The notes below the pieces were generated by a model, which was given only the letters and a program-made list of their open reading frames with translations, did not search any database and had not been told where the DNA came from. This document shows, one piece after another, positions 1 to 13,077 of a stretch of 64,000 nucleotides of DNA. Position numbers and translations under genes: made by a program. This DNA comes from Sequoia sempervirens (lineage: Eukaryota > Streptophyta > Pinopsida > Cupressales > Cupressaceae), in contig VDFB02193867.1 of the NCBI GenBank assembly GCA_007258455.2, positions 564,818,591 to 564,882,590 of the forward strand, read 5' to 3'. The number at the start of each line of letters is the position of its first letter. The first letter of the stretch is position 1.

Positions 1-3000
1 GGGAAGCTGGTGGTACCAAATGTATTCCCTGATGTAGACCTACTTAGGGCAGTGGCTGCAAGATATGACCCTGTTACATGGATAATCAGGGACAATGATG
101 GAAAGGTTCTATTGAGCATTAACAAAGAAGAGGTCCAACATATTTTTGACTTGAGTGAATTGAGCGAAGACTCGGTTCCTATCATCCTTGAGGAAATCAA
201 GCAAGAGTATGCAAAGTTGAAATCTCTTTTTAGAGCAAGGTTGCTTCCACCTCATCTGGCTAGGGAAAGAGGTTCAAAATTTCATATCAGCCACAGTGAC
301 CAGGAACCTTTCAAATTAAATTGTTTTGCAAACCATTTCCTGGCCACTTTCTATTCTTTATGTCATATTTTGGGTTTTAGTCCTGGTACGGTAATACCCA
401 TTGCTTATATGTTCATGGGGGTGCAAATACAACACCCTAACTTCTATGTGACCTATGACTTTGCTTCTTTCTTAGCTGAGAGGATGCATGAAGGGCTGTC
501 AAAGCTGCAAAACAATGATACCGGTACTCAATTCTTTTGGTATTCTATGCTAATGCATATGTTTTTGTTTAAGAATGCTGAATTTTTCTCTGAGAGGATG
601 AAATTAAGGCAATCAGTTGATGGAGAAAGATTGCCAATACAGATATGGGCTGTAGATTTATCTTGTAATAAGGAAAGCACTAGTTATGTGCAATTTGATA
701 ATTATTTTGCTTCCAGATTAAGGGCTAGATTAATGGTGAATATACCTAGGATCCATAAGGAATTACATGATTTCCTCAAGCCAAAAGAGAGGAAGCCAGA
801 ATTGAAGGTTTACTATAAGTGGGGTGACATTATCCCATACCCAGTCAACACTATCTTGAGAGTATATGGTTTCTAGGGAGCCCCTCATATACTGCCATAC
901 AATGTGCCACCAAGAGTGGGATTTTCATAAGTTATGTGGTAGATATGTTGTATTCATGAGGACAACCTCACTGGAAGGGGTAAGGGAACATTTTTCCTAG
1001 ATTATACAGTGGTGTCTGATTTTGTATTTTCAAAGGGAGGCTGGATGCATTTTGATAATTTCTTTGATGATTACCATTTGAGGTGTGGACCAAAGTGGAA
1101 ACATGATCCTGAGGGTTTCTTTTCTCTTTTCAGACAAAGAATAAAAATTGGAAAATTTGTGCATGAGTTCAATTTCCCTGAAGACTTGATTAGAAATGAA
1201 TTTGATTTGAATAGAGAGGAGTTGAACAAGGAGAAATGGATAGATTATGGTAAGCTACTAGATGTTGTGCACAAAATGGATCTAAAATATGATCCACTAT
1301 TGGAGTTCAACCCCCACCATAAGAAAATTGATTTTCTGATGGGAAACTTCAAGGAAATTATGGGCACATTGAGGACAAAAAAGGTAAATTTAGAATTGAG
1401 TCTGGGTGTACAAGAGCAAGGTGCCAGACCAATTGAAACAAGTCCAACATACTAGCCTATGGAAAGGTGGCCCATTTACAAGAGGAAAAAGGATAGTAGC
1501 AGTGATGAAGAAGAAGTGGAAAGAAAAGGAAAACAGATTATGAAAGTGCCTCCACAACCAAGTCCAAAATTTAAAGTGCCTAGGGCAATCAAAATTATTG
1601 ATTTAGAATCATCACCCAAAGACAATCCCTCATCACCACCATTTGAGCCAAGCCCTAAGAGGCAAATAATTGATCAACCACAAGAGGATCTGATGGATGA
1701 GATTATTGTTACTGATCAAGACATGCAAGTTGGTATGCCTTCCCCTCCTAGGCCAGCTAAATTAGTTTTATCTAATTTAGATATGAAAGGTAAAAGTGTA
1801 CAAAATGTGAGAATGGAGGCATGCAAAGAGTTTCCAGATGACAATACATTTGTAAAAACTCATGTATTCTTGCAATTGGTATGGAGGATAAAGTTTGAAG
1901 AGTATCAAGATAAATGTAGCCAGAGAAAATAACTAAGGCCTGACAAGTCAGACTAGGAGAATGATGAGGAGGTAAAAACTGAATTAATGAAAGAATTCAA
2001 GAACATCACTCCTAAAAAAGGAAGAAAACTGGTGAGTCAGACTGGTGTATTAATTCTACCTGAATGGGACATTGTAGATGTAGTAGTCTTTAATGCTATT
2101 ATGAAGTCTAAGAATCCCTTTCAAGACTCTAAAGAAGAGGTCAAGGCAACATTGCAAAACTCTGCTTTCAGTGAGGAATATGAAACTCTGGTAATTTGGG
2201 CATTGGCCCCACAAGGGAGAAAACCATATGTTTCTGATATTAATCTAAATTTCAAGGGAGGATCGATAATAAAGAGAGCTTCAGAGACCTCAACCACTAA
2301 GGCCACTAATTTGACTGTGAATGTGGCCAAATTGGCCCAAAAGACTGCTGAAAGGGAGGAAGCTTAAAGGAAGAGCTTAATGGAAAAATATAACCTTTTG
2401 ATTGAGGAGTACAGCAAGATGCAGTAGAAAAATGTTGAGTTGCAAACTGAAGTGGAGAGGTTTAGGTATAAGCAAATTGGGGAGACATCAAGTGCTCCAG
2501 GAACCAGTACATTACCTTCCACAGCAGGGTCAGTGCCTCCTACTTCTCCAATTGTTTCCACACCAGGATCTCCCAGTCAGAATCCTATCCTCACCCTTTC
2601 TTTAGAGGAAGTTGAAGAAGAAATAGAGTGCTCTGTCGATCCTACAAAGAAGTAGCTCTTACAAAAAATTGATGAATTGCAGGCATCATTAAAGAAAAGT
2701 CAGGACGGATCTCTCTTAAAGCAAAAGGAAATTGTTACTACTGTTTTGAGGCATTTAAATTGAAAGGTTGATAGAAAATTGCTATCTATACATTCTTTAT
2801 ATTCTTTGTTGTTAGAAGCAATAAAGAATATTGATAGGGATCAGGAAGTAGAGATACCAATAATTGAAAATTGGATCCCTAGGGCTAGTGATCTGGATAT
2901 CATGTATAAGGCCTCAAGGTTTAATATAAATAATAGGCCCTAATCATTAAATCCTACTCATGTGTTAGTAAAATCATTGCAAGGTTTTCAGACCTTACCA

Positions 3001-3282
3001 GATGACTTGAGTAGGAAGATTAGGGAGCTAGTGAAGAATTTCAATGATTGGGGTAATACATTGTTACCTAATATAATTGATGAGCAGGGGAAAATTAGGT
3101 CATTTCAACAATGGCAGGATCAAGCAAGTGAGGCCAGCAATGAACAAATCAATTCAATTTGTGATGACTCATACTATGATTTGTTGGTGAGCTATATGGA
3201 AAAAATCATTAGTACCAGCTCATTTTTGGAATCTTTTGAAAGGGATGTGAATCAGGTAGTGGTAAAATACACCTTATAATAC
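1..3282 (+). pseudogene. Decayed long ORF of an unrecognised transposable element (gag-like)
   Basis: One reading frame (frame 1) runs from the window edge to 3279. It is open except for in-frame stops at 874, 928, 940, 1453, 1930, 1954, 2365, 2425, 2653, 2761 and 2941, and closes at 3277. Read through, it would encode about 1,090 residues. The first 400 are a globular-looking part that starts before the window (VFPDVDLLRAVAARYDPVTW near the edge). A Pro/Ser-rich stretch follows (residues about 490-580), then Lys/Glu-rich and probably coiled-coil segments. I do not recognise a domain: there is no zinc knuckle, protease or reverse transcriptase. The length and position just upstream of an LTR-like 3' end suggest the structural protein of a non-autonomous LTR element, but this is inference. 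Six of the eleven internal stops are TAG. A decayed host gene is the alternative. Confidence 0.5.
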
Positions 3283-4480
3283 CAAGATGGATGAGGTAAT
3301 TAATTTTGACTAGCCGACTAATGATGAGTACCAAAATTGGGTAATTAAATATTTGACTAAGGAGGAGTAAAAGGAGTGAACTACTAACAGGTGGCAGATT
3401 AGATGTTGTGGTTGCAATGGTTCCAATTTTGTGTTGATGACTTTCTCGGTGCGGTTTTCTTGTAGCTTTTTGCATCAACATTCCTCAGCTGATATGATGA
3501 ACAGGAATTATTTTCAAGGTGGTGGTTGTTGTAACAAATTTTGGAATATCACCAGGTGCTCCAACTAACTGGTGATAGGTGTACTTTTTGGCCCGGTGCT
3601 TGTTTGCTCCTTCATTTTCTATAAGAAGGATTTCAAGGCCAGAAGTACGGGTTAGCAAGTTAGATAATTTTTGTCGAGTCTAGGTGAAGTTGTAGAGTGA
3701 ATTGTAAAGTCCGATGGTTTTATAGAAATGCAATTTAGGTTTTGAGTCATTCTATAACAGGTTTTGAGTTCATAGAGAATTAATGTTGTATAACAGTACT
3801 AGCATTTGAGTTGAAATGAAAATTCGAGCTCATGTCTCTCCGTTGTACATGCATATCTGAACTTTGAATGAAATAATTAAGGGTTGTTTTATCCATCTCA
3901 CTGTTGTGGTGTGTATGATTCAATTTTATCTTTAATTCAAGGATTTAATTAAAATGCTTGAATGGGATTATAGGCGGGTATGTGTTGTAAAAGGATTTGA
4001 TAAGTAGTCCTGGGTTAGAATGCATACTAATGAAATTGTAATGCAATATTGTCAGGGATCTTATATGTGATGTATTAAATCAGTTATAAACCTCTAGATG
4101 CTTATGAATTTGACTCCTGCAATGGATATATGGCACTAATCTAAGTTGTAATTATTAGTGTAGTTCATTATTTCTTTGTCTTTGCCTAGAGCTTGCTACA
4201 AATTGAAAATCATTGACTATCTTATACAATGGATTGTGTTTAGTTATCTCATGCTCTAGATAGTTGATATTGTCTATGAATAGCCAATTCTAGTTGATAT
4301 TATCTTATCGTGTTGAGCTATTAAGTGAGATCATCTGCTATTATTAATGTTTATAATAATGGTGCAGAGGTTGTAAACACATTAAGGGATCACCCTCTCG
4401 GGTCTTGCAGAGCCCGAACTGTAGGAGGCTTTTAAAGTCCTTGTCAGTTGGTCCAGGTCCTTCGAGCTTCCTTCAATTGG
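3283..4480. other. AT-rich non-coding 3' flank of the decayed ORF, possible LTR
   Basis: No reading frame of note. The stretch ends in a GC-rich hairpin-forming motif (4386-4428) that recurs at 31316-31359, so part of this interval is probably the LTR or 3' end of the element whose ORF precedes it. I could not define LTR ends or a target-site duplication. Confidence 0.3.
4386..4428 (+). repeat. Conserved GC-rich hairpin motif, copy 1
   Basis: GGGATCACCCTC followed by a near-palindromic CGGGTCTTGCAGAGCCCG and then AGGAGG, which can pair with the CCCTC upstream. The same arrangement is at 31316-31359, and the sequence downstream (a GGCAA..TTCATAG-like run) is also similar. The repeat stands out from AT-rich flanks. 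It is probably part of a retroelement LTR or leader; the family is not recognised. Confidence 0.55.
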
Positions 4481-4829
4481 AATTGGCAATTCCATAGGTA
4501 GATTAGAAGACAAACTTGGTTACATTGTAAAAAGAAACAACATACATGTCAACCTCTAAACAACCACCTCTACAACTGACTTGTTTAATCTTTTTTGATC
4601 ACATGAAACATAAAACACACTAATTTCAAGGTTGTTAACATCACTATTGAAATGTTTTAATTTTTTGACCTTTCAAACATTAAAAAGTACATCATTAAAT
4701 TAATTATGTAATGATATAAAAATTAAAAACATCATGAATTAATTATGTAACCACATAAGTCAAATATAATTCTATCAAGAAATTAATATCAAATAGATAA
4801 TATAATTGCATAACTTATACATTTCAATG
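4481..4829. other. AT-rich spacer at the 3' side of the CACTA relic
   Basis: No coding frame. A CACTA string occurs near 4612, but no partner TGGTG/TAGTG-type terminus could be matched on the far side, so no terminal inverted repeat is claimed. Confidence 0.3.
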
Positions 4830-5078
4830 TCATTGATCTTCTTCTTCATCTAACTCTTTGTCTCATCATCCGATCCAGATTGACATTGTAAGGATTGGTC
4901 ATATCATTATCATCATCGATATTAGTTTTGATAATGTTATCATCCACACGGATATCATCTTCATGAACATTAACTCCTACATCATCATCATCTAGTTCCT
5001 CCTCTTCGACATCTTCGTTAGGGACATCATCAACTAACTGTTGATCCTAAATCATCATCTACTCATCTTCTAGTTCTT

Positions 5079-5297
5079 CTAAGATTCTTCTTCCACCACA
5101 TTATACTTTACCGTCCTTCCTTTTTGATCATGTCTAACAACAAATGACCAACTCAGTTTACATGGAACCTCTGAGAAAAATACTTGCTCACATTGGCTTG
5201 GAAGAACATAGGGCTCATTTCTAGCTCGCTCGATCAATCTTGTATTAACCATGGTAACCATTTCATCATGTTCAATAATAGCTTCTATCGGCATCAC
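5079..5297 (-). pseudogene. CACTA transposase C-terminal (DUF4216-like) segment
   Basis: A 72-codon open frame with NEPYVLPSQCEQVFFSEVPC, matching the 'PFxLASQAxQVFY' signature near the end of plant EnSpm transposases. An acidic Asp/Glu-rich tail continues toward 4830 with stops. Confidence 0.7.
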
Positions 5298-8099
5298 TTT
5301 CTATTCAATCGTGAGCTTCCGTACCTATAGGACGAATTTAACAAAATTAACTGGCTGGACTTAAAGTCACACTGTAAGTATATCATCCAAAACTCATAGT
5401 ATCAATTTCCTTTACACTTTTGGATGTATGTCACTTCTAGATTTAAAAGACAGTCAATTCAAAATCAGAAGAGGCACCGTGTAATCGCCAAGTTTTCTTC
5501 ATTTCATCCAACATTTTGATTTGAAATTTACAACTATTGCACCACATAGCCTTGTGGTGTTTCACCCGCAATATGTCAAACATGTAAAAATTATTGCAAT
5601 ATCGTCAGTTGATAAACATATTTATTCTTGGCCGAATGTATGCAAAGAAAAAAATCTCAACATATATATACATCAATATAATTGAAAATAATTAAATAAT
5701 ATGGGTGATTAATATATTTATGCGTACCTGCTTATCTCTTAAACCATATTCTAAATCAATTTCCCTTGGTGTAACATTGGAATCTCCTTACTACTTACTT
5801 TTGAGCTTTTTGAATCAAATTTTAGCTTACACCTTCCTATACAGCATGACTGTATTTGTTGACACTGCCTTTCAACTATATCGCTATCCAATTAAGATTG
5901 TTATGACATAACAAATGTAGTGCATCCTCACTTTCTCAATTAACCCAGATTGCAAAAATTGAAACTTACAAATGACATATAATTAGTTAAATACCATGAT
6001 ACTTCCACTTAATTTTATAATTGATGTATATTGAAGATTAAAATTAAATAAGTACAATATACATAAAACCATATGTGTTTAATGTATTTAATTCTAATTC
6101 ACGCACCATCCTATAATTACCTCTACTTCCTAATCTATCTTTCATTAGGTAATTCTTCAAATTTGTATTGATCCCAAATGTGATCTACATGGATCTTTGA
6201 TGCAAAATTAGGAAGATATTCACTAATGTACAGCATGGTCTAGTATACCATATATCCCTCCACCATAGAACCCTCAGAATGTGCTCTTTGTCTAACCAAA
6301 GCCTTCAAAAATTTCAAGTGCCTCTCAACCATCCACATTGACCCTGTGTGTACAGGTCCACACAATTCAATCTCCTCAACTTGGTGTATGAGGTAGTGTT
6401 CTTGTGCATTGAAAAATGTTGAAGGTAGACACTTTTGCATTTCACACATTAGACGAAGAATTTTTCTCTTCCAATAATTTATATCTTCTTTATGAATTTT
6501 TTTAGATGACAACCATCTACTAGTGATTCAAGGAACAAATATATTAATGAGATTTAACAAAAATATACAGTATATTACATAACAAGTAAAACAAATAGAA
6601 ATTATAAGATGTATACAATGAATTGAACAAATCTCGCTACTTACCTCATGTATTTTCCAAGATCATATATAACTTGCTTGGCATTGTTGTCAAATTTGTC
6701 TGGGAGAGATAGAGGTAGAATGTACTGAAACAATTATAAAATGATCTTTTCATTATTTTTTCAAAATTAGTAAACACAATACACTAAAAATTACATGCAT
6801 TATACAAGTGTATATAATATACTAGAATAATTACCTTAATGAAAGTATGCCAATCATGCATTTTCATCCCTGACCCAAATTCACCTTTCTTTGTTATTAT
6901 ATTGTTTATGTTTGCAACAAATCCTGTGGGAAATCAAATTTTTTGTATGACTTCTTTTATAGCATTGCTTTTTTGCTCTGTTAATAACCAAGGAAGAGCA
7001 ATTATATTAATTTGGTCTCCATCACTATTTAATTGAATGAAATTTTTCATTGCATGTTTGGCTTCCTGAATGTCACTACAAATTTTCACAGTTTTTTCTT
7101 TGTCATGCCTTCCATCCAATATTTTCCATAACCTTTATGTTATATTCTTTCCGATATGCATTGTATCAAACAAATGCACAATTTGTAGCTACTCATAGTA
7201 GGGAAACCTACTAAATTGTTTGGGATAACTTTTCAGTCCCTGTGGAAGCTGACCATTAATGCCTTGACGACCTTCATAAAGCATATCAATTAAACAAATT
7301 AACAACAACAATCATTGTCAATTACAACATGAGTAAACACAACACAACATAAAAATTATAAATTCAAAACATATCATATATGATAGATAAGCAATTTGAT
7401 CCTGATGTATAACCTTGAAATTAATTCTATTATATTCCAACTTCCATAGGCAAGGTGTCATTCTTCGTGGTTTTGATGTAGTCTCCTCTTTCCCATTGAA
7501 AAGATATTTTTCAGTAGTTCGATACTTATGATTTATATGGAGGAAGTGCCTATACTCATCAAACACCTGCTTTCCTAAACTTGTTGAATGACGAGATTTC
7601 ATCTTTGACCACAAATTGGACATGCAATTTTCCCTTTGTTTGAAGACCTGCAAGATCATATATAAATTGGATTAAATATGCCAATTTTTTTAATTATATA
7701 TAATTAATAGATTATTTTAAAAACATGCATGATATCTACTTCATCAAATTAAATATTGTTAAAGTGCATAATGTTATAACATACCACAAAATGTGTTAGC
7801 CCTCAAGCATCATGAATTGTCCATACAAGCATTGCATGGAATTGAAATTATCTTTGTCCTATTGGTCTAGAGACGCATACATAGTGACACCATTCTATAA
7901 CTTTAGTAACTCATCGATAAGAGGCTCGATATATACATTCATATCTTTAACTTGGTACTTACCTAGTTGAATGAACATAAACATTATATAATTATTATAA
8001 CAATTTTACTGCAATATATATAAATTAATGTACATGACTATTGAATGAAAAAAATATAAGTCATTATGCAACAAATAATACAAATGAGATGCTACTACG

Positions 8100-8690
8100 T
8101 TAAAAAAATTGATGTAAACAAATACCTGGAACAATCATTAACAACATTATGTGCTCCCTCTTTATTGACATCCATGGAGGAATGTTATTGATGATAACAA
8201 AAATAGGCCACACTGAGTAAATAGATCTCAACTCTCCAAATGGATTGACACCGTCTGCTCCCAATGAAAACCTAAGATTACAAGGTTCTTTAAAGTGTGG
8301 CCATTTTTCCTCCATGTCCCTAAATGCAGAACCATCCATAGGCATTCGAAGAATGTCATCTCCACTTCTATTTCATGCACGGTAATCTATAAATTGCGCT
8401 AAGATTTTGCACCTAAATAATCATTGCATACGTGGAATAATAGGAATATAACGAAGAACCTTGAGAGGCACCTTTTTTGTTAGTTGATCTGTTTGATATC
8501 TACTGATATGACATTCTGGGCATTCTGTTGCAAATTCCTATTGTTTATGATATATAATATGATCACTGGGACATGCATCTATTGCTTGATACTCCATTCT
8601 AATATCTTTCATAATGGCACATAAATCTCAGTATGAGCGAGGTAAAATATTTGATGGTGGTAACAAAAATTCAACAAATCAATCTACAAC
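8100..8690 (-). pseudogene. CACTA transposase catalytic core (Transposase_21/TNP2 domain)
   Basis: The frame contains IDACPSDHIIYHK, ECPECHISRYQTDQ, KKVPLKVLRYIPIIPR, then MPMDGSAFRDMEEKWPHF and LGADGVNPFG followed by YSVWPIFVIINNIPPWM. The ADGVNPFG block is the conserved aspartate motif of the TNP2 core. There are stops after YHKQ and after PRMQ, and in the segment RA*NRSGD, so this copy cannot make a whole protein. Confidence 0.88.
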
Positions 8691-9309
8691 AAAAAATAAT
8701 TTGTTTATATAAAGAATATTAATGGTACATATTTTATCCTTTATTTACTAGTGATGAACTAACAACAATTAAAATAGATGAAAAAAGATGACATATATGA
8801 CATACCTTAACATCTATGAGATTGCTATGTTTGATAAACCATTCATAACCTTCAAGTTCAACAACAACAATACAGCAGAGAGAAGAGTTGTTTGGGAGCC
8901 TTCATAAAGGGGCTTGTATGCCTTCTCAAGTACAGGTAAATCATGAACATCATCAAAGTCATCTTGATCATCATGATCAGCTCTGCCACTAAATGTGTTA
9001 TGGATCAATGTATTTGTACCATCATCTTCAATTGTGTTTTCTGGCACATGATCATCTTCTTCCATAGGATCATTAACTTCATCTGCTATATTCACAACTC
9101 CATGTTCGTCCACTTGCAAAACTACATTCTTCGGCCGTGATAATCCATATCATCTTTCCTAGGAGCCCCACCTTTATAATAATGATAGACACAAATAAAC
9201 CATGATCATGATCAAGTGATTATATATATATATATAAAATGTTAAAATGATATAAACATTTACAAATTCAATCAATATAAACACATATAATGAACAACTT
9301 ACCAATGGA

Positions 9310-9506
9310 TGATAATGATGCCCCCCTTCAACATGACCATGCTACCTACAATGTTTCTCAGCTGTTGTGATTAAAAGTCATCTGGTCTTTAATCCCTTGT
9401 AATTATTGTAAGGACAATAACATTTCCCATCACCCTTTCTTTTCAATCTAGCCCACAATCTATCAAGTGTCTCTTCATTTTGTTTTGGACTAATATTATC
9501 TGACAT
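9310..9506 (-). pseudogene. CACTA transposase N-terminal (Transpos_assoc-like) exon
   Basis: From the ATG at 9506 the frame reads MSDNISPKQNEETLDRLWAR, then a Cys-Tyr-Cys-Pro segment and a His-Gly-His-Val-Glu-Gly-Gly motif typical of the start of plant EnSpm proteins. Two in-frame stops break it: a TGA after KGLKTR and a TAG before HGHVEGG. Both lie where CGA and CAG codons are plausible ancestors. Confidence 0.7.
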
Positions 9507-12202
9507 GATTTTTCTTTACCAAGTTTGACTATTTATATCTTCAAAAAATATCAAACTCACACTCCAATAATTTTTGTTCATAGACAGGTAACATAATCTA
9601 ATAATTCTGATATTTTACACCAAAAAAATTTGGCATGCAACCACCCCTGCAAAAGAGAAGATAGTTTGAAGTTAATGACCCCAAAAAACACTTTAAAATG
9701 CTAATTACAAAACTTATTAAATTCTTATTTTACTATGATTTCCAACCGTTAAGACTCCTAAAATCAGAATATTGAACTTGACCGCAAACTTCCTACAACG
9801 ATGGAGGTAGCTAGCTAGTAAGAGTAAGTGACCCATTCCTAAGGAGCAACAAGTCAGAATCATCATTGCTAATGTCAATACAGATTTATCCTTTTAGTTA
9901 AAGATGCAATGTGTCACTTCTTATGACGAGCTTATCCCTAGGACCCTCAACATTGAGAGAGCCCTAATAAAAAGCAACAAAAGCATTGGTAAGAGCATGA
10001 TTAGGGTACAAACCCTAGGCCTCAGTAGAAACATAAACAATAACTATAGCGGATTAGTGAGGTTGCAATACTAGAAAGATTGAGACATTGTAGGTAATAA
10101 TAAAATCTTTCAATCTAAAGATTGTAGCCAATAACAAGCACACTATGTAGCTTAGTGACATTTGTAAATGCAATCTACAGTAAGAAGAATGACAGTCACT
10201 TGAGATGTGACAGTCAAAAAGAGGCTAAGCAGTGACAAGATAATAAAGCTCAAACCTTGTATAGTAAAGTGGAGATTTTAACAGTGAGTTTCCTTACCCC
10301 CTTGCTGACCTTATGGGTTTTTCAAATGATTTTGGTAGTGTTAGACAAGGAAAATGCAATCAGGGAATGACTATCCAAATGAAGTAATAGTGGCAATCAT
10401 AGGTTCAATGTTTCTTCTTAGCCATTAATGTATAATGGAGGTAGTGGAATGCATGTTAAAGCAGTGTTTTGAGACTCATCAAAGATGGGAGAATAGTGAA
10501 TAATACCTTGTGGACTATGAAGTAGTGTCAATAAGGTTGAAGGATCTTAAGAACTACAATACCATGAAACAATGAGTCCCCTGTAGTAAGTAGGCAGTCT
10601 ATAGGGCATAGTTTGATTTTATAGAAGGATGCTCATGAAAGGAATCTTCAAGTGATAGTGAGTGAGTTGTTTGAGATTGCAGCCGAGGGTGCAATACCCA
10701 GTCTTAAAGGAAGTTAGCAAAGCAGTAAATGTGCAAGAAAATCAAATCGTACACAACAAACAATTCACAATGTTATCTTACATAATGCCTTGAGTTTGAA
10801 GACAAAAATATCATTGTATCTTGATGAAAGTGGTGACCTTAATGGTCAATCACTGGAAACCATGATTTTAAAACATGCTATTGTGCTTATGGAGGCAACA
10901 TTTTAAGCAAGGTAGTGAGTGGTGGTTTGGAACAATGGTAGGTATGAAGGACTTGCTTTATATGCATACTATGCAGTCTAGCTTAAGACACTGTTCTTAG
11001 AAGAGATTGAAGGTGGATTATGGAACTCCAGGGTTACCATGAAAAGGATTAAAGCAAAGACTGAGATCTATTTAAAAGCCATGGTCATGAAGATATTAAA
11101 GATGTCACATGCAAAACCCTAGTAGTTGGAGTAATGAATACAGTGCCAATGAGGATAGTATGTTGGGGCAGATTTAGGAGATCTCCATATTATCTAATTA
11201 CAGGGAAATACATCATTTATTTATTTATTTAATTAAAAGAACTCATTCTAAACCCTATATAGGATACATTGATACTTCAAAAGCCTCTAAAAGAGTTTGA
11301 GATTATGCAAATATATGTCAAGTAACATTCATAAGGTTTAGAAAATCTTGATCACTCTCTAAAATAGCCCATTAAACATGGGTTGTGCTTGAATGCACTA
11401 CATAATTGATATAACACAACCACTTTGCATATCAACCAGAGTTATAGGCTATTTTTTGCTACAATTACATCCCAACCTGTTAAACTTGAGACAACCTGAA
11501 TGCACCCAATGATGATTGACACCTACATTATACAACCTGAATTAACTATATTATATGAGTGCCTTCATTTCTATCACAACATAGCCACATTAAACTTGGG
11601 TCACACATGAATGCATCATGTATTTGTTATAGCACAATTGTGCCACATGACCAATAGAGTTATGGATCACATAATTACAGTCACAAGAATATATTCCTTA
11701 GTTGTGATCTTATGGTGATTCCACACAACAAAATCTGGACATGAATTCTCAAAACCCTAAACCTCTAAAAATGAAATTTGATGAGATGTTGCTTTAAAAT
11801 ATGATTTTCAAACCTAGAACTACAAAACTGACTTCACAACTGAATTCTGCAAAAAGACAATGACTACCCTCAACCTGGCGATATCTTCTTGATTTTTTTA
11901 TTTTTCCCAAGAAAATCATCCTTAGTTCTACACAAACTGTCTCAAGTAGAGCAAAAACACTGTCGCAATAAATCAAGCGCGAACTCACTTTTCTTTATGT
12001 CAGCCACAATTTGATTTTTTTCTATTTTTCATGTTTGTCAAAAATTTGAAGAAAATGATAACTGACATTTCAACGAACGTCGGGGATAAACTTTCAAAAT
12101 TTTGAAAATTACACATCAAATTTTACAACCACCTGATGGTACATCAAATTATACATATTTCGTCGGACAATTTCATCAGATTTTGCAGTCGAATGAGTTA
12201 GT
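9507..12202. other. Non-coding spacer
   Basis: AT-rich sequence with no convincing ORF, RNA gene or repeat that I can recognise. Some sentences of sequence recall LTR or element remnants, but nothing could be assigned. Confidence 0.3.
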
Positions 12203-12283
12203 GTTAATAAGTTGAATAATTTTTAAATTTCTATGACAACTGATTCACCCCCCTCTCAGTTGTTTTCCCTTGTGTTTCCAACA
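12203..12283 (+). repeat. Copia 5' LTR stub
   Basis: The 81 bases ending in CCAACA match the last part of the 3' LTR (17680-17768) closely, including GTTAATAAGTTGAATAA and the C-rich CAACTGATTCACCC run. Upstream of 12203 the similarity stops abruptly. Confidence 0.85.
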
Positions 12284-12285
12284 AT

Positions 12286-12300
12286 TGGTATCAAAGTAGG
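12286..12300 (+). promoter_or_regulatory. Primer binding site (initiator tRNA-Met type)
   Basis: TGGTATCAAAGTAGG starts two bases after the LTR end CA. It resembles the plant TGGTATCAGAGC site complementary to the 3' end of initiator methionine tRNA, with a G-to-A change. Confidence 0.85.
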
Positions 12301-12338
12301 TTCCTTGGAAGAATTTTGATGGCTTGAGGTGATCCAGG

Positions 12339-12985
12339 ATGGCATCATACAAGAAGGATAGTCCAAGATTTGATGGAACAAATTATTCTCTATAGAAGAC
12401 TAGAATGGTGATGATGACAACATTACTATTTTTATGGAAAGAGTGAATGAACTTGTGTGTGGTATCAGATGTGATGGTGGAAACATAGATGAATTTGAGA
12501 TTGTTGCTAAAGTGCTTAGATCCTTGCCTGATTCTTACAAAGTCAAAGCTTGTGCTATTGAAGAGCTTCAGACTATAACAAATGTAACCAGAGATATGTT
12601 GGTTGGTAAGCTTACTAGTTTTTGAGTTGAGTGAATTTAGTGATGCCCTTCCTAAGGTTAAATTTGTACATTTAAGGCTACTACTTCTAGAAGAGATAGA
12701 CACAGATATGATCTAGGTGAGAGCTCATCTAGAAAAGCATTCAAGTATGAGGATGAAATCAGACAGATTGAAGAAGAAGAAAGAGAGTTGGAAGATTTGG
12801 AAGCACTTATTGTCAAAAGAGTACTGAGAGGAAAAGGTAAGTATGAAGTAAAATTTCCTCTTAAATGTTTTTCTTGCAATAAGATAGGTCATTTTGCATC
12901 AAGGTGTCCAAAAAGAGCTCCTAAACCAAGACATAACAAGCCTAGATTTCAAAAGAAGTGTTACTATCTACTGATGAAGGTGTGA
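12339..12985 (+). pseudogene. Copia gag remnant with CCHC zinc knuckle
   Basis: The ATG at 12339 opens MASYKKDSPRFDGTNYSL, the usual Copia gag start, and hits a TAG at 12393 where Trp is expected. The middle of gag is deleted: the text jumps to MERVNELVCGIRCDGGNIDE and KVLRSLPDSYKVKACAIEEL. A second frame (12788-12985) carries the knuckle CFSCNKIGHFASRC (C-X2-C-X4-H-X4-C). The product would package element RNA in intact relatives; this copy cannot. Confidence 0.88.
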
Positions 12986-13077
12986 CAGATGATGAATCTG
13001 ACAAAGGAAACAAAAGTGATGATGAATGGGTATTTATTGCTATCAAATAAAATAATCTTGTATCTACTGAATCTACT

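Larger units (their letters stand above)
4830..9506 (-). pseudogene. Decayed CACTA/EnSpm (TNP2-type) transposase
   Basis: Read on the minus strand, the pieces occur in the family's usual order. First comes an N-terminal Transpos_assoc-like part from an ATG at 9506 (CPYNN.KGLKTR, HGHVEGG). Then an acidic linker leads into KPLYEGSQTTLLSAVLLLLN (8814-9119), and then the Transposase_21 core (8690-8100). Further C-terminal blocks lie at 7660-7320, 7119-6934 and 6512-6240 (VEEIELCGPV, VERHLKFLKALVRQRAHSEG). A DUF4216-like C-terminus is at 5297-5079 (EPYVLPSQCEQVFFSEVP), followed by an acidic tail. Several frameshifts, stops and intron-like AT-rich gaps make it non-functional. In known elements this protein cuts at CACTA termini; no terminal repeats were found here. 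Confidence 0.88.

Noticed and set aside
4600..4620. CACTA string as a transposon terminus
   Set aside because: No matching inverted terminus could be found beyond the transposase N-terminus, and CACTA strings are common by chance.
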